A stretch of 64,000 nucleotides of DNA from Gigaspora rosea (taxonomy: Eukaryota; Glomeromycota; Glomeromycetes; Diversisporales; Gigasporaceae): positions 11,489 through 75,488 of the forward strand of contig QKWP01000263.1 of the NCBI GenBank assembly GCA_003550325.1. Direction: 5' to 3'. Positions 44,126 through 56,139 of this stretch are shown here, in pieces (the first letter of the stretch is position 1; each line of letters begins with the position of its first letter). The position numbers and the translations under genes were made by a program. The notes beneath the pieces are model-generated. The model did not search any database, was not told the origin of the DNA, and saw only the letters and a list, made by a program, of their open reading frames with translations.

Positions 44126-44389
44126 CTCTAGATATCTTAGCTATAACAAAAAAATAAAACTTTGAGCATTTGGAATATAACTTCCAGGCTTGGCGTATAG
44201 AATTTTTAATTGGTAAAAAATAAATTATTCAGCCAATCGATTTTATTATCACAATAACTAAAAAAGATGATTAGAAACTATAATAGTTGTACTAAAATTT
44301 AATAACCGCGTTTTGCAACAAAAACTTTTAACAAAATTGCTATTAGTATTACTTCAATTAATTTTAGTACTTGTGCATAATCTCTTTAA

Positions 44390-44471
44390 TTAACTAATCA
44401 CTTTGAGAGAAATGCTTGAGAACCCTTAAACTAACTAATCACTTTGAGAGAAATACTTGAGAACCCTTAAA
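44390..44471. repeat. 41-bp tandem duplication
   Basis: TAACTAATCACTTTGAGAGA, then AATGCTTGAGAACCCTTAAAC, occurs twice in succession with one mismatch (ATGC/ATAC). Confidence 0.9.
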
Positions 44472-44474
44472 CTG

Positions 44475-44655
44475 TTAATTTTAATTTTAACTGTTGATTT
44501 AATTTCAACAGATAATTTAATTTCAACCATTGATTTAATTTTAACCATTGATTAATTTCAACAGTTGATTTAATTTCAACAGTTGATTTAATTTCAACTG
44601 TTGATTTAATTTTTGTATGTAAATTAATTTCAAAAATTGAAATTTAATTTGGCAT
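44475..44655. repeat. Array of TTTCAACAGTTGATTTAA units (~20 bp)
   Basis: About eight units of AATTTCAACAGTTGATTT with variants, in the opposite orientation to the array at 42690-42860. The two arrays lie 1.6 kb apart around the 43800-44125 fold-back and could be arms of a larger element. Confidence 0.7.
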
Positions 44656-45835
44656 CTCAATTTTAAAAAATTTTGGTAAAATCATTTCAACAATTTCTAC
44701 TGCCGAATGTAGAAATTGCCACTATAATTTACCACCATCTATCAAAATAGTACATGTGATGATAGCTCTAGAGTCTAAAGTATAAAATGTTTGTAGTATA
44801 TGCCTCATAGATATAAGAGCTATAAGAATTTTTATTTATTGATTAGATTAATAACAGCAAGTTGTAGAATATTCTAATTAGTAAGAGTCAAGATATAGTA
44901 AGTCAAAGCAAACATGATAATATTGTAATTCTTTGTTGTTTGTTTTGATATTTGGCTATAAAAATCCTTCTAATTAGGTAATCAAAACAGGTAGGACAAT
45001 TCTATTATTTGTAGATCAGTTATACAATTGATAAAAGTTTTTTTATATTGTTCTACAATACTTTTTTAAAAAGCTTGCATAACTTAATCCTGCTATAAAA
45101 GGCAAAAGTCTTCTAAACAAACTTGAAATATTTGAGCTATACTACAATATATTCCTTTAATTACAGTTAATTCTATACTTATATTTCTACTTCTTAGTAA
45201 AGTTACATTTAAAAATATATTGTTCAAAGTATAAAACCACCCATATTAACTAAAATTTGTATATAAAACAAAGAAAAAATAATGAAAACAAAAGGTAACA
45301 ATTGAAAGTAAGATAGCATATAAGCTTATTTAATTTATTTAATATTATTATATACTATATTTATATAAAAATAGTATATTATAATGGATAATTAAATTAA
45401 AATAGTATATTATAATGGATAATTAAATTAAAATTAAAAAAAATAGAAGGTAATACAAGAAAGCATAATATAAATAGGCTTAGAAATAAAAAATCATGGA
45501 ACATTTAGCTAAATTTACAAGCTTGTTTTGCAAGCAAGAAAATGAAATTATGAAGATAATAAAGAAACAAAACCATTATTTATTACATAAAAAACATGGG
45601 TAGCTTATTTTCAAATTGTTGAATTTTTGAAAATTGAAAAGTACTAATAAAAAGTCATCCAAACAATACCAAATTTTTATTATAAAGGTATTTTAATGTT
45701 TTGAACAAGTTTACTTAATAGCACTTTTGAGGTTTACTTAGTAAAATTTAAACTTTTATATATAGTAACTACTAACAGGTTTTTTGAAATTTTTAAAAAA
45801 AAACAGAGGGGTAGCTTATTTTCAGAGTAGCTTAT
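44656..45835. other. AT-rich non-coding DNA
   Basis: No gene was seen. It contains the second copy of the 42466 repeat (44866-45000), a 32-bp tandem duplication AATAGTATATTATAATGGAT at 45375-45435, and the repeated phrase GGTAGCTTATTTTCA at 45599 and 45810. Confidence 0.5.
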
Positions 45836-45839
45836 TTTT

Positions 45840-46400
45840 AGAAATATATGATAAAAAGAAATTACAAGAAGATTTTAGCAAAAAGTTGATCTTAGCATTA
45901 ACAGAAACAGAAACTTAAATTATAGAACCAAGAATTTAAGAGACAGATTAGCGCATTGTTAAAAATGTATTTAAAAAAATAGCAAAAAAGAAAATAAGCT
46001 AAAGAGGTATAACAACAGGCATAAATAACAAGAGAAAAGAAAAAAAGAAAATAAAGCAAAGTTAAAACCAAAGAAGGATAAGAAAGTGGTAGTGACAGAG
46101 GAAATAATCAAGAAAGAAGAAGAATATGTAGAAATAAAAGAGGAGCAGAAGCAATAAACCAAAGATTTTTATAAAAACCAAAAAAAGAAATATGAACTAA
46201 GAATATCTCATAGCAACAGAAAAAGAAGAAAGAAGAAAGATAGAAGGAGAGCAAAAGAGGATACAATTTTATACAGTATAAAACCTTCCAAGAAATATGA
46301 AAAAGCACCAAATTTTTAACATGTAAGAGAAATTCAAATAATATATAGCAGAAACAACAAATCAAGTATGAAAGTAGAAAAAAACTTCAAGAAAAAGAGT
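45840..46400 (+). other. A/G-rich, lysine-coding-like degenerate tract
   Basis: The plus strand is purine-rich and would encode Lys/Glu/Arg-rich peptides in several frames, broken by stops every 20-40 codons, e.g. IATEKEERRKIEGEQKRIQF. It resembles the decayed coiled-coil part of a retroelement ORF, but no motif proves it. Minus-strand open frames here are Phe/Leu-rich shadows. Confidence 0.3.
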
Positions 46401-46414
46401 CAATTATTATATTA

Positions 46415-46731
46415 GGCCACGCAAAGTTGATTTTTCGTTTTATTACCCGCCGTCCCATTTTTTCAATTTTTTCAACTTTTTTTTTTAGATCCCAATTGTG
46501 CCAATTATTCGATTTTTGACATCTATTTTTTTCCGCTGTTTTCATCCGGTGTCACCTGATGGAGACCTTAATTTCCCGTAATTGTCCGATAGGAATGACA
46601 GGAAAATATGAATGCCGGCCCAATTTTTTGATTCCTTGTTGTGTAAATGAAAATTAAAAAAAAAATCCGTCCGTCCGTCCCGAATTTTGAAATCCATGTA
46701 ATCCAAAACGAAAAATCAACTTTGCGTGGAC
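46415..46731. mobile_element. PIF/Harbinger-type MITE with TTA target duplication
   Basis: The left end GGCCACGCAAAGTTGATTTT, continuing TCGTTTT, matches the reverse complement of the right end with one mismatch at position 2. TTA precedes (46412-46414) and follows (46732-46734) the element. A 3-bp TTA/TAA duplication is typical of PIF/Harbinger. The element is 317 bp, non-coding, with an internal (TCCG)n run near 46666-46680. Confidence 0.9.
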
Positions 46732-46734
46732 TTA

Positions 46735-48297
46735 TATATATGAATACATACTTGTACAGTAAGCACTTATTTTATTTTCTATTACATACTTTACACAGTA
46801 CGGAATACAATAAGAAAAGGCATGTTGAATGCTGCGTGATAAAAGGATTATTCTATACTATTATTGTTCCGAGTCATTTTCAATTCTGAATTGAAATGTG
46901 TTCTTTCTCGATTTTCACAGATCGAGACCATAGAATAATTACTTATTAATAATTACATTTATATTTGTTTTTCATTGTTATTTATAAAGATAATTCTTTT
47001 ATTGTTTCATCTTTTTTTTTATACACTTTATTGAGCAAGGATATAATGAATGTTTAAATACTAAAAAAATCCTGATCTTGAGTGTAACCCGAAATTCAAG
47101 CTAAACCTTTAAGGTTGGCATAACAGAAGAACTGCTCATGCCTAAACAAGATGGGAATAACTTGGGGATGCAAGTTTGTTATGTCGAAAATTTTACGAAA
47201 TAATCTGTGCTACCACCAGGCTGAGCATGAAGGTCATGAAAAAACCTGGAAAAGATTAATTTGGTTTTTTTTTTTTTTTTTTTAAAAAAAAAAATTTAGT
47301 AATTATTCGGGTTAGACAAGACACCCGACCAGATTCCTGCTGTTGCCGAAAAACAAATGCGGATGTGTTCTACGCGGGGAATGCAAAAATTTTTAATTAC
47401 ATCGTTAAAATAAATATGAATATTCGAATGTATTCCTTTAATGTATGAAAAGTTAGCATTTAATATTTAGAGATTCATTTTTATTTGCGTTTGTTTATTT
47501 TTTATTTATTTATTTATTTATTTTTTTAATGTTTTTACTTTATTATTATTATTATTATTATTATCGCTTTTTTTTTATTAATAGATAAATGGATAGCGGT
47601 TCTAAAATGGCAAATGACATTTCACGATTCATGAATAACAATTCCAATTGAGAATAAACATAAATTCAGAAATGATGCGGAACATTTCAATTGAGAATCA
47701 GCATAAATTTAGAAATGATGCTGAACACGAATACACTTATATGATATTCATTATTATAAATTATTTTATTGTTAATCGATACTGCTTCTAATATCGTTTT
47801 ATTATTATTAAATAGTTAGTTGATCTGCATAATAAAAAAATTTCTACTTATTTCGTCAAATGGGAGTATCTAAACATCCTCATTTCATTTTCCGATTTCA
47901 AAATTTTTGATACACAAATAAGATTTTTTAAACTCTTATTTATTTCCGAAATACACCTAGATCACTTTGTCTGGCCACTAATGACACCTGATGAATACGT
48001 AAGTTAGAATAAATCATTTTTTTATATTAACATTATAGAGTTACTTTATTTGATTGATGCATTATAATATAAACGTTATTCTTTTATTTGAATCGGATCC
48101 GGTTATTAGATTTTGTTAAAGGTTACAACATTTCGGATAAAGAGTTATCCGGGTACGAGCACTAACTCCAATAAGATAATCACAAGTATGGTATTATAAT
48201 GATTGGCAAGTTATATACATTTCAGTAAACAGGAAATACTACGTTGAATTTTCTGATTGGTCGATAGCGTGACGGACAGTGCTTTAATATAATAGAT
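46735..48297. other. AT-rich intergenic DNA
   Basis: No gene is supported. Simple repeats: (ATTT)n and (TTA)n at 47495-47565. A 48-bp imperfect direct repeat (TTCAATTGAGAATCAGCATA and AATTTAGAAATGATGC) lies at 47640-47730. The BTB-TLDc unit D homology begins near 48290. Confidence 0.5.
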
Positions 48298-48376
48298 TAT
48301 AATAATCATTCAGTACTTTAACGATTCTGGTTCTATAATAATATTTTTAATATGATTTGTTACACATTTTAAATAG

Positions 48377-49868
48377 GTATCTTTATTTTGGAATTGTAAA
48401 ACGCATACAGGGTAGACACCAAAATTCCGGCTCGGGATACGTCGGATTGCATCGGTATCATGGTCGGCTGGATCGGAATTGATCAATTTTGCCCTAAAGA
48501 TCATAAAAAATTTCATCAATAAATCATGTCCATTCATTAAGTAATAAATGCCCAGCTGATAATTTTGCTATAGAACCTGCTAACGACTAGGGCTAATCGC
48601 CGACCTAGATCCGACGCATCCGTCCCGGAAATTTGGGACAGCCCTGCAAAAATCACATTCAAACCAATAAAAATGAAATCATTTTAGAATTTCTATTTGC
48701 TACCGATGAACTTGGAATTCAAAGACTTGATGATTCTATTCAAGAATTTGTAATCAAAAATTGTCATAAATTCATACAATCAAATCCCATTAAAATGCTT
48801 GATATTGTTATTTGTAATAATGCATTTAATGAACTTAAAAAAAGTTCTTTAGAGACCTTTAATAGAAATGGCAGAAATTATTTAAGAAAATTTCCTATTA
48901 AACTACTTCATTTTATTAACCGTCATGAAGTATTTAATGAACTTAAAAAAGGTTCTTTAAAGATTATTTGTGAAAATCCTAAACTGCTATTTAATTCAAA
49001 CGAGTTTCTTTCATTAGAAAAAGATGTACTAATATTAATTCTTAAATGTGATGACCTCGACATGAAAGAAAGTGAAATTTGGAAACAGTTAATTAAATGG
49101 GGAGTCGTTAAACATCCGACATTTCAAAGCGACGTGAAAAAATTTACATCCAAACAATTTGAGACTTTAGAAAAGACATTACATGAATTAATTCAATTTG
49201 TTAGATTTCATCAGATAAATGGTGAAGAGTTCATGCTTGAAGTATGGCCTTTCAGTCATCTCCTTCCTGATAACCTAATCGAGGATATATTTAGTTGTTA
49301 TTTAGTTTCAAATGCCATACCAATTTATCATGCATTTCCCATCAGAGAGGGCAACACAATTAAAATCGTTTCGAATATAATTAATAGCAAAGTTGCATTA
49401 TTATTTGCAAAATGGATTAATAAAAAAAATTATAGATGATAAAGTTTCAAGTGAAAATCGATATAAATTTAATCTTCTTTTTCGAAAAAAGAGAGATTCT
49501 TTCTCATTTCAAACATTTCATCAAATATGTGATCATAAAGGAGCAACGATTGTTATAACGCAAATTTCAAATTCAAATATGCTAGTTGATGGTTATAATC
49601 CTCTTGACTTAAATAGAAATAGTATATATAAAAATACAACAGATAGTTTCAATTCTCATTAAGCGATCTAAATAATCTTCAAAGTGCAAAATTGGGACGC
49701 GTTATTGATAGCAATAAAGCAGTTTATTGTGATCATGAATACGGTCCAATTTTTGGAGATGGTCACGATTTATATGCTCCAAATAACAATAACAGATGGA
49801 AACATAATAGATCTTCCTACCAAGACATTTGAATTCCAAATTTATTTATAATCTCAGATAAGGAATAG
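48377..49868 (+). pseudogene. BTB-BACK-TLDc copy D, lacking the BTB exon
   Basis: Only exon 2 remains, preceded by about 80 bp of the conserved intron (48298-48376). Exon 1 and the promoter MITE are absent. After 21 bp of exon 2 a 239-bp MITE intervenes (48408-48646), then coding resumes with NEIILEFLFATDELGIQRLD. BACK motifs are kept (IWKQLIKWG, HELIQFVRFHQINGEEFM). An extra A near 49425 shifts the frame after WINKK, a second shift occurs near 49650, and a TGA falls in YQDI-IPN. The C-terminus ends prematurely at ISDKE. It is the most diverged copy. Confidence 0.88.
48408..48646. mobile_element. MITE with CAGGG ends inside copy D
   Basis: The left end CAGGGTAGACACCAAAATTC, continuing CGGCTCGGGATACGTCGGAT, is mirrored by the right end ATCCGACGCATCCGTCCCGG, continuing AAATTTGGGACAGCCCTG. 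The element is GC-richer than its surroundings. Flanks AAAACGCA and AAAAATCA may be a decayed 8-bp duplication (hAT-like), but this is not certain. Confidence 0.78.
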
Positions 49869-51627
49869 TGTAAAATATCTTATAAGCATAAATCATAACA
49901 ATATTTTTTATAACAAAGCATATAAATAATGCTGTGTTTGATTGAAATTTTCTTTTTATTGTGTGTTTGGTTCGTTAATTGTCTTTCAATTCTTGATGTT
50001 AAATTTTAAATGAAATTATTTCAAAGAATTCATTTTCTAACATTATTGTATCCTTTATTTTTAAATATTCTTGAAGTCAAAACTGTATACGATCGAGCAA
50101 ATTGTGTATATATTTCTTTGATTAAACGGGAGAGGTTTTGGCTTACTATGTAAGGATATATTATTCTTAATAATAAATAATTTTTTAAAATTATATAAAT
50201 CATTTTCCCCAGAATAATGGTAAAGTCAAATATATAATTTTAATATTGATGAAATTGATATTTAGTTGTATATTATAATTGCTACATTTATGAAAAGAAA
50301 ATAACTATGATTAACCGGGGCTCCCTTATTATTTTTAGGGTTAGGGTAAAATTTTGGGATAAAAGAGGTTTTATATAGTATAATGTATATTATAGATATA
50401 AGAACCCGATCCCGATCTCAGTTCTCATGAGGTTTTCAGGGGTCCTGAGCATTTTTACTTGATCCCGTTTACTTAGCACGTTTTTGAGATATAACACCCC
50501 CGGTGAATTTCCCCCAGTTAAAATTAGAAAATCTCTTTAGCGTTTCTTTTATCAAATTAATTTAAAGATACTTTAATAAGGCATTATAGTTTCAACAATA
50601 AGACAATTAAAATGAATGTTGAATTTTTAGAAAGTTTGAAAAAAAAAAAGATTGTTTCAAATATGGTTTTAAAAAAATAAAATTGACCGAACAAAAATTT
50701 TTGGTCCGATCGTTAGCCCATTACTGACATTAAAAAAAAAGTCTAAAATTGTTTGAAATAATTAAATTAAATTATTTGCTATAAATTTATAATAATTTAT
50801 TGCAAAGGTAGTCGAAGCTGAAATAACGGAAATTGAACTTTTCATCCATTCTATTATGAAAAGTTTAAGGGGGGGGTTTTTGTTTATAGGTTTAAAATTA
50901 GGATTCAAACTTATAGCATCAGATAATTTCAAAATATGCCACAATAATTATTAAACAACATTTTTTATCTTGTTGTTTAATTTCATGTTATGACTATAAT
51001 TGAAAGAATAAATTCTGTATAATGTTTAAATAAAAGTTAAGGTTTATTAACTTTTTTTACACATTTATTTGAACAAATTATTCAAAATTATTAAAAAAAG
51101 TTTTTTACTTTTTGAACTATCACTCAATTATTATGCTTGTATAGGTATCATATTTTAAATCCACGTGAGCTCAAAATTTAGCTTTTTAAAGATTTGTTTT
51201 TTTTAAAAATAAATTTCAATTAATTAATATTAATACAATTAATACATAAAATTAGATTTGTTTAATAACTAATTATAGAGTTCTACACACACTATATTTT
51301 ACAGTAATAAATGTTTGAAAAGAGAAAAAGAAAATTAAAGCACCAATTTTTGTGAAATATTTTAATCACGCGAGGATTAAAACTGTAAGGATATACATAA
51401 TACGTAAAGACACAGTGCATAATAAAGTTTATATTAATAGCACGTTGTTGGACGTACACACAAAACATAAAACCAGGCAATCTGCTACCAACGTTGTGGT
51501 AGAGTACATGCACCGATCTTTGAAGAGTACACAAACAGTGATTAATACATGAGATAGCAGGACATAATACTAATTATCAGAACTTTAATAATAACTTTAT
51601 TTTTAACAAGTACAAATATTTGTTTTT

Positions 51628-51630
<3 letters not shown>
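49869..51630. other. Downstream flank of unit D and intergenic DNA
   Basis: 49869-50300 and 50530-50760 align with the downstream flanks of A-C. 50300-50530 is extra sequence with TTTTAGGGTTAGGGTAAAAT and CCCGATCCCGATCTC, absent from A. Unit homology ends near 50760. Beyond it no gene was seen; the two small opposed frames at 51292-51552 overlap each other and are not supported. Confidence 0.55.

Positions 51631-51698
<68 letters not shown>
51631..51698. repeat. 68-nt poly(T) run
   Basis: This is an uninterrupted T homopolymer. A 46-nt poly(A) run lies at 52676-52721. Such runs are assembly-fragile. Confidence 0.95.
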
Positions 51699-51699
<1 letters not shown>

Positions 51700-52674
51700 T
51701 AATAAGTACAAAAAATAAATTGCAGATAAGATAACAGATAAGAAAAAAAAAAAAAGTTTGTTGCTTATATGCTTATAAATTTGATATGTATAGTATATTT
51801 ATGTTACTTCAATATTGCATTATTGTGTTTGTAAATAATGCAGTGACAAAAATAAATACAAAAAAAATATAACGATAATTTTAATTAGATAAATCGTTTT
51901 ATATAGTATCCTTGATAACCAAAAATGAATATTTAAATATGTTCAAATTAATAATAGTACACAAACAGGGATAATTTTGTTAAAAAATTATAGGTTAAAT
52001 TGAAGCAACCATTTCGTGAAATTATAATTTATTTACATATTAATATTAAACAACATAATCAGGGCTTTTTAACTTGTTAAAATTATTGAAATAATAACAG
52101 ATAATGGAAAATAACGTACGAATAAAATATAAAATCTAAAATTTTTCGTTAGACAACTTTTATAGTAAATATTACTCTAGACTTTCTTATCAAAGTCATA
52201 AATATCTACGTTATGTACAGTACGTACTGTACGTACTGTACAGTATGTAATATTGGCATATTAATGAGTATACATGCTATACATGCTATATATGCTATAT
52301 ATGCTATATTAATATCAATATTGACGATAAATGCAAACCCTGGATAAACAATTTTGAAAGATTACTAATGATAGTACCTGCATAGTGTCACTATTGGTTC
52401 AAGAAAAAGTTATAAAGTTGCAATAAGTAAATAAGTAAATATGTACGATAAGAATTGGGAGACGAATGAATTAACTGCTTTAAAAGATATCTCAAACAAG
52501 TAACATCAAAGATTTCACTGTTTCAATTGTCTCAATTAAGTCTTTAATAATACTGTAATAATCATAATAATAAATGACTTAAATCAAAAATTTATACATT
52601 CGAATTTTCGAACATAGAATGTTTTACTTAGTATAGTGATAATTGCCGAGTCGTCATTACAGCATTAGGAATAT

Positions 52675-52726
<52 letters not shown>

Positions 52727-54698
52727 TGCATTGATCAGCAACGTGGGAAATTCGTAATTGTTTTTCATTTCTCGTTGCGGCGAGAATAAGTGGTAAATTA
52801 CAGAATTACTATTCATTTAAAACGTCATATGGGCAAAGATTTACCGGTTTATTTTCCCATAATGGGGAATCTCATTTTGTATGACTTATTAATATGGAAA
52901 TTCAGATTAGTAAATGTTTTCAAAAAAAGTCAGATCACCATATCATGGGAAATTTACTATTTCAAGACCCCGCTCTAAATTTTAATTTTTACCAATTAAT
53001 CTAAATTTCCAGATTCTCCGATTTCCCACATATGGAAATCACGGTTCACCCATTTTTTTGAAAATTGCTGTAAAATTCCCGATTAGAGTAGATCTTGAAA
53101 ACTGAGAAATATCATTAATTTTCGTGATATAGTAATAATATAGTATGTTAATCTGCGACCGTTCACATCCTTTTAAAAACAGTTATAATCATAAAAGTTC
53201 AACTTTACTAGGAAAATAACAAATGTTTCTGGAAACTTTTTTTCTGTTTTCACCGAGAAAATTCTATTCCATATTTTTAAAGGCCCGTAAATTAAACGTT
53301 TCAAGAATATTAAATATTCATGTGATTAAAATTAAGCCAATAATACTAGGATAAAAATTAAATTCCCTTCCTTTGTATCCTAGTTCAAAAAAAGGAAATT
53401 GTATTTCGCGTTAGTAATTAAATAGTCAATTTTAGTAAAAGAAGACAGATTATATGAATTTTTACACATGAAAAGGAGTACGTAAATTCAGATAATATAT
53501 AATGTGGGGTAGACCAACGTTTTGCACAACACTATAAATTGTAACAGTAAAAGATAACAATTATTGAATCTAAACAAAAATCGTTAATTTGATGGGGAAT
53601 GTGGCTCTACAAAAAAAAATTCGAATTTGTTTTTTTAAGGAATTAGTCAAACTAGGAAATGAAAACCCGTTGTAGGACTGTTGTAGGTGTGGGGAAAAAA
53701 AAAATTTAAATAACACATTATCTGTTATCATGTTTATTTACCGGGATTTTTATCGTAGATTCAGTGAATTCATGTTACATTTTTTGATGATCATATTATA
53801 AATGCATCAAAAAAGACAATATGGTAACATTAAAACCGGAACTTTTTAAGAATATTCGAATAATAAATAATTTTCGTATCATTTAGTATAATTATAGAGT
53901 CATGATATGGAATAATTATTTTTAGGAGCCAATTTTCTAACCTTTATTGTCTTAAATAGATCAAAATTAAAATAATGGATGTGCTATATATGTTTACTTA
54001 TCGGCTATCCTTATTCAGATATCCGACCGAATCTTAATGATTACATAAAATTAAAAGAAAATCTTAAATAAAAGAGAAAGAAATTTTTTTTTTTTTGGTT
54101 GGTTGGAATTTTTATACTACATGTTAATCTCTTACGTGTTTATTCTTTTTATAACTAAGTGCCAAACTTTAAATCATTTCTGCCCGTATAATCGATAAAA
54201 AGGTTTAAAAGTAATTAATTACATTTAATCGAATGAACATTAATTTATGGTGTTTAAAACATTATTTATACTACAATATCAATTGGTTAAAAAATATCGG
54301 TTATAAAGATACTGTAATAATAAAGATAATAATAAAGATGATTAAAGATAATAAAATTAATTTATACTGAATATAATTAAATAAATTGGTTTTTTTTTTT
54401 GTGAAACAGGTCATGATTCAAAAGTTTACTACTGTAATATCAACTATCAAGAGTGCATAGTGCACGATCAATGGTCTTAATTTTGCGGAGCAAAAATTAG
54501 ATAAATCTGGTATACAAAAGCAAATAACTATCACCTGTTTTTTAAAAGAAAGTTAACGCTAATGCAAAAACTAATTCAAAATTTGTTAGTTAATTAAAAT
54601 TTTTGAGCCATGGCCTGATTGCTGATAAATACTTGCAAAAATTCATATTTATGTGTGTACGTACTGTATATCTACAGTATTTTGTATATAAAAAACAT
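51699..54698. other. AT-rich intergenic DNA, no gene
   Basis: It holds the poly(A) run 52676-52721 and GTACAGTACGTACTGTAC palindromes (52214-52246). A short ATGCTATATATGCTATACAT repeat lies at 52264-52310. No coding region is supported. Confidence 0.55.
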
Positions 54699-55130
54699 CT
54701 TTAATTTATTAATAAAATTATTAAATTATTATTACATTTACATAATATAAATGCAACTAAACTTACAAAGCGCATTGATTGTGTAGGATGTTACAGTAAG
54801 CTACATAAAAAATAATAGCAAATTTTATTATATATTATAATATATATATTACGATATAAATATTATATATTATTATATAATATATATGCTATATAATATA
54901 TATTATATATATTACTTTAATTTATTAATAAAATTATTAAATTATTATTACATTTACATAATATAAATGCAACTAAACTTACAAAGCGCATTGATTGTGT
55001 AGGATGTTACAGTAAGCTACATAAAAAATAATAGCAAATTTTATTATATATTATAATATATATATTACGATATAAATATTATATATTATTATATAATATA
55101 TATGCTATATAATATATATTATATATATTA
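54699..55130. repeat. 216-bp tandem duplication, apparently exact
   Basis: CTTTAATTTATTAATAAAAT starts at 54699 and again at 54915. The whole unit, including the unique phrase GCATTGATTGTGTAGGATGT and the palindromic TATAATATATATTA block, repeats without visible difference. It is followed by further TATA-type palindromic sequence to 55210. Confidence 0.92.
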
Positions 55131-55210
55131 TATATATTATATATAATATATATAATATATACTATATAAGATATACTATATAAGATATACTATATATATA
55201 TATATATTTT

Positions 55211-56139
55211 TTTTTTAAAAAAAAATGTCAAAAAAAAGAAAAAGAACGTATTATCAAAATGACGTGTAACCTTTATTTATGCAAAAATAAAAGAGTTTGC
55301 CTATTCCGAAAAAAAAAATAAATGAATAAAGTTACGGAAATATGTTTCACAAAAATTACAAATTAGAATGTTTATTAAGTAAGATCATCATTACTATTTA
55401 AACCCAAGTATCTGAGAATTTTTTATACTGCACGGAGTAGAATATTTTGAACATACAGCAACTTAACTTTTAATTTATATAACTACAGTATTATAATTTT
55501 TTTACAGTAAATCACAATCACAGTAAATCACAGTAAATTACAGTAATTACAGCGTATGTATAGATATACATTTTTTTTCCAAGTAGAACGATTAATTATT
55601 TATTTGAACAAATAAAATCTTTTGAAGATCCGGTGATCGTACAAATAAGTGTTTACTCAGTAACGTTATGTACCTTATGTACAGTACGTTATTTACGTTA
55701 TGTACGTTATGAACGTTATGTAGCTTAAACTATCATTACGCAACGTTATAAGTACTGGTGCAAATATGCATATGCAATTTCCATATTAGGATTAGATAAT
55801 TTACAAGGTGATGCATTAGTATGCGTGACGAAATAAAAGAAAATATGTATATTAAAGAAAATCATTTAGAAATTTAATTTAAAATCTTGAATTTTTTCCT
55901 TTTTTTTTTGTTTTTTAGCGATCCTTCTCGTTTTTCATTTCTTTTTTAAATTAAAAAAGAAAAATTTTTTTTTATCGGTTTAAACCGTTATGTATTTTTC
56001 TACAATCATTTTTGAATCATTCTTTCTAACTAACTAACTAAATTGTAAAAAATTCTAATTTCTCGTGTAAAACTTAACAACAATAATAACCTTTGATTAA
56101 TTACATACATACTACTTATATTCCTTTTAATCAATTAAT
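55211..56139. promoter_or_regulatory. Upstream region of the methyltransferase gene
   Basis: No gene was seen. ACGT-rich words cluster at 55665-55745 (TACAGTACGTTATTTACGTT, ATGTACGTTATGAACG). CTAACTAACTAA at 56028 and T-rich tracts lie within 250 bp of the start codon, as is common in fungal promoters. No TATA box was assigned. Confidence 0.35.

Noticed and set aside
46647..46889. Open frame of 80 codons
   Set aside because: It starts inside the Harbinger-type MITE and runs out into AT-rich DNA; composition is not coding-like.
51292..51552. Opposed 66- and 80-codon frames
   Set aside because: They overlap on opposite strands with no conserved motif or splice signals.
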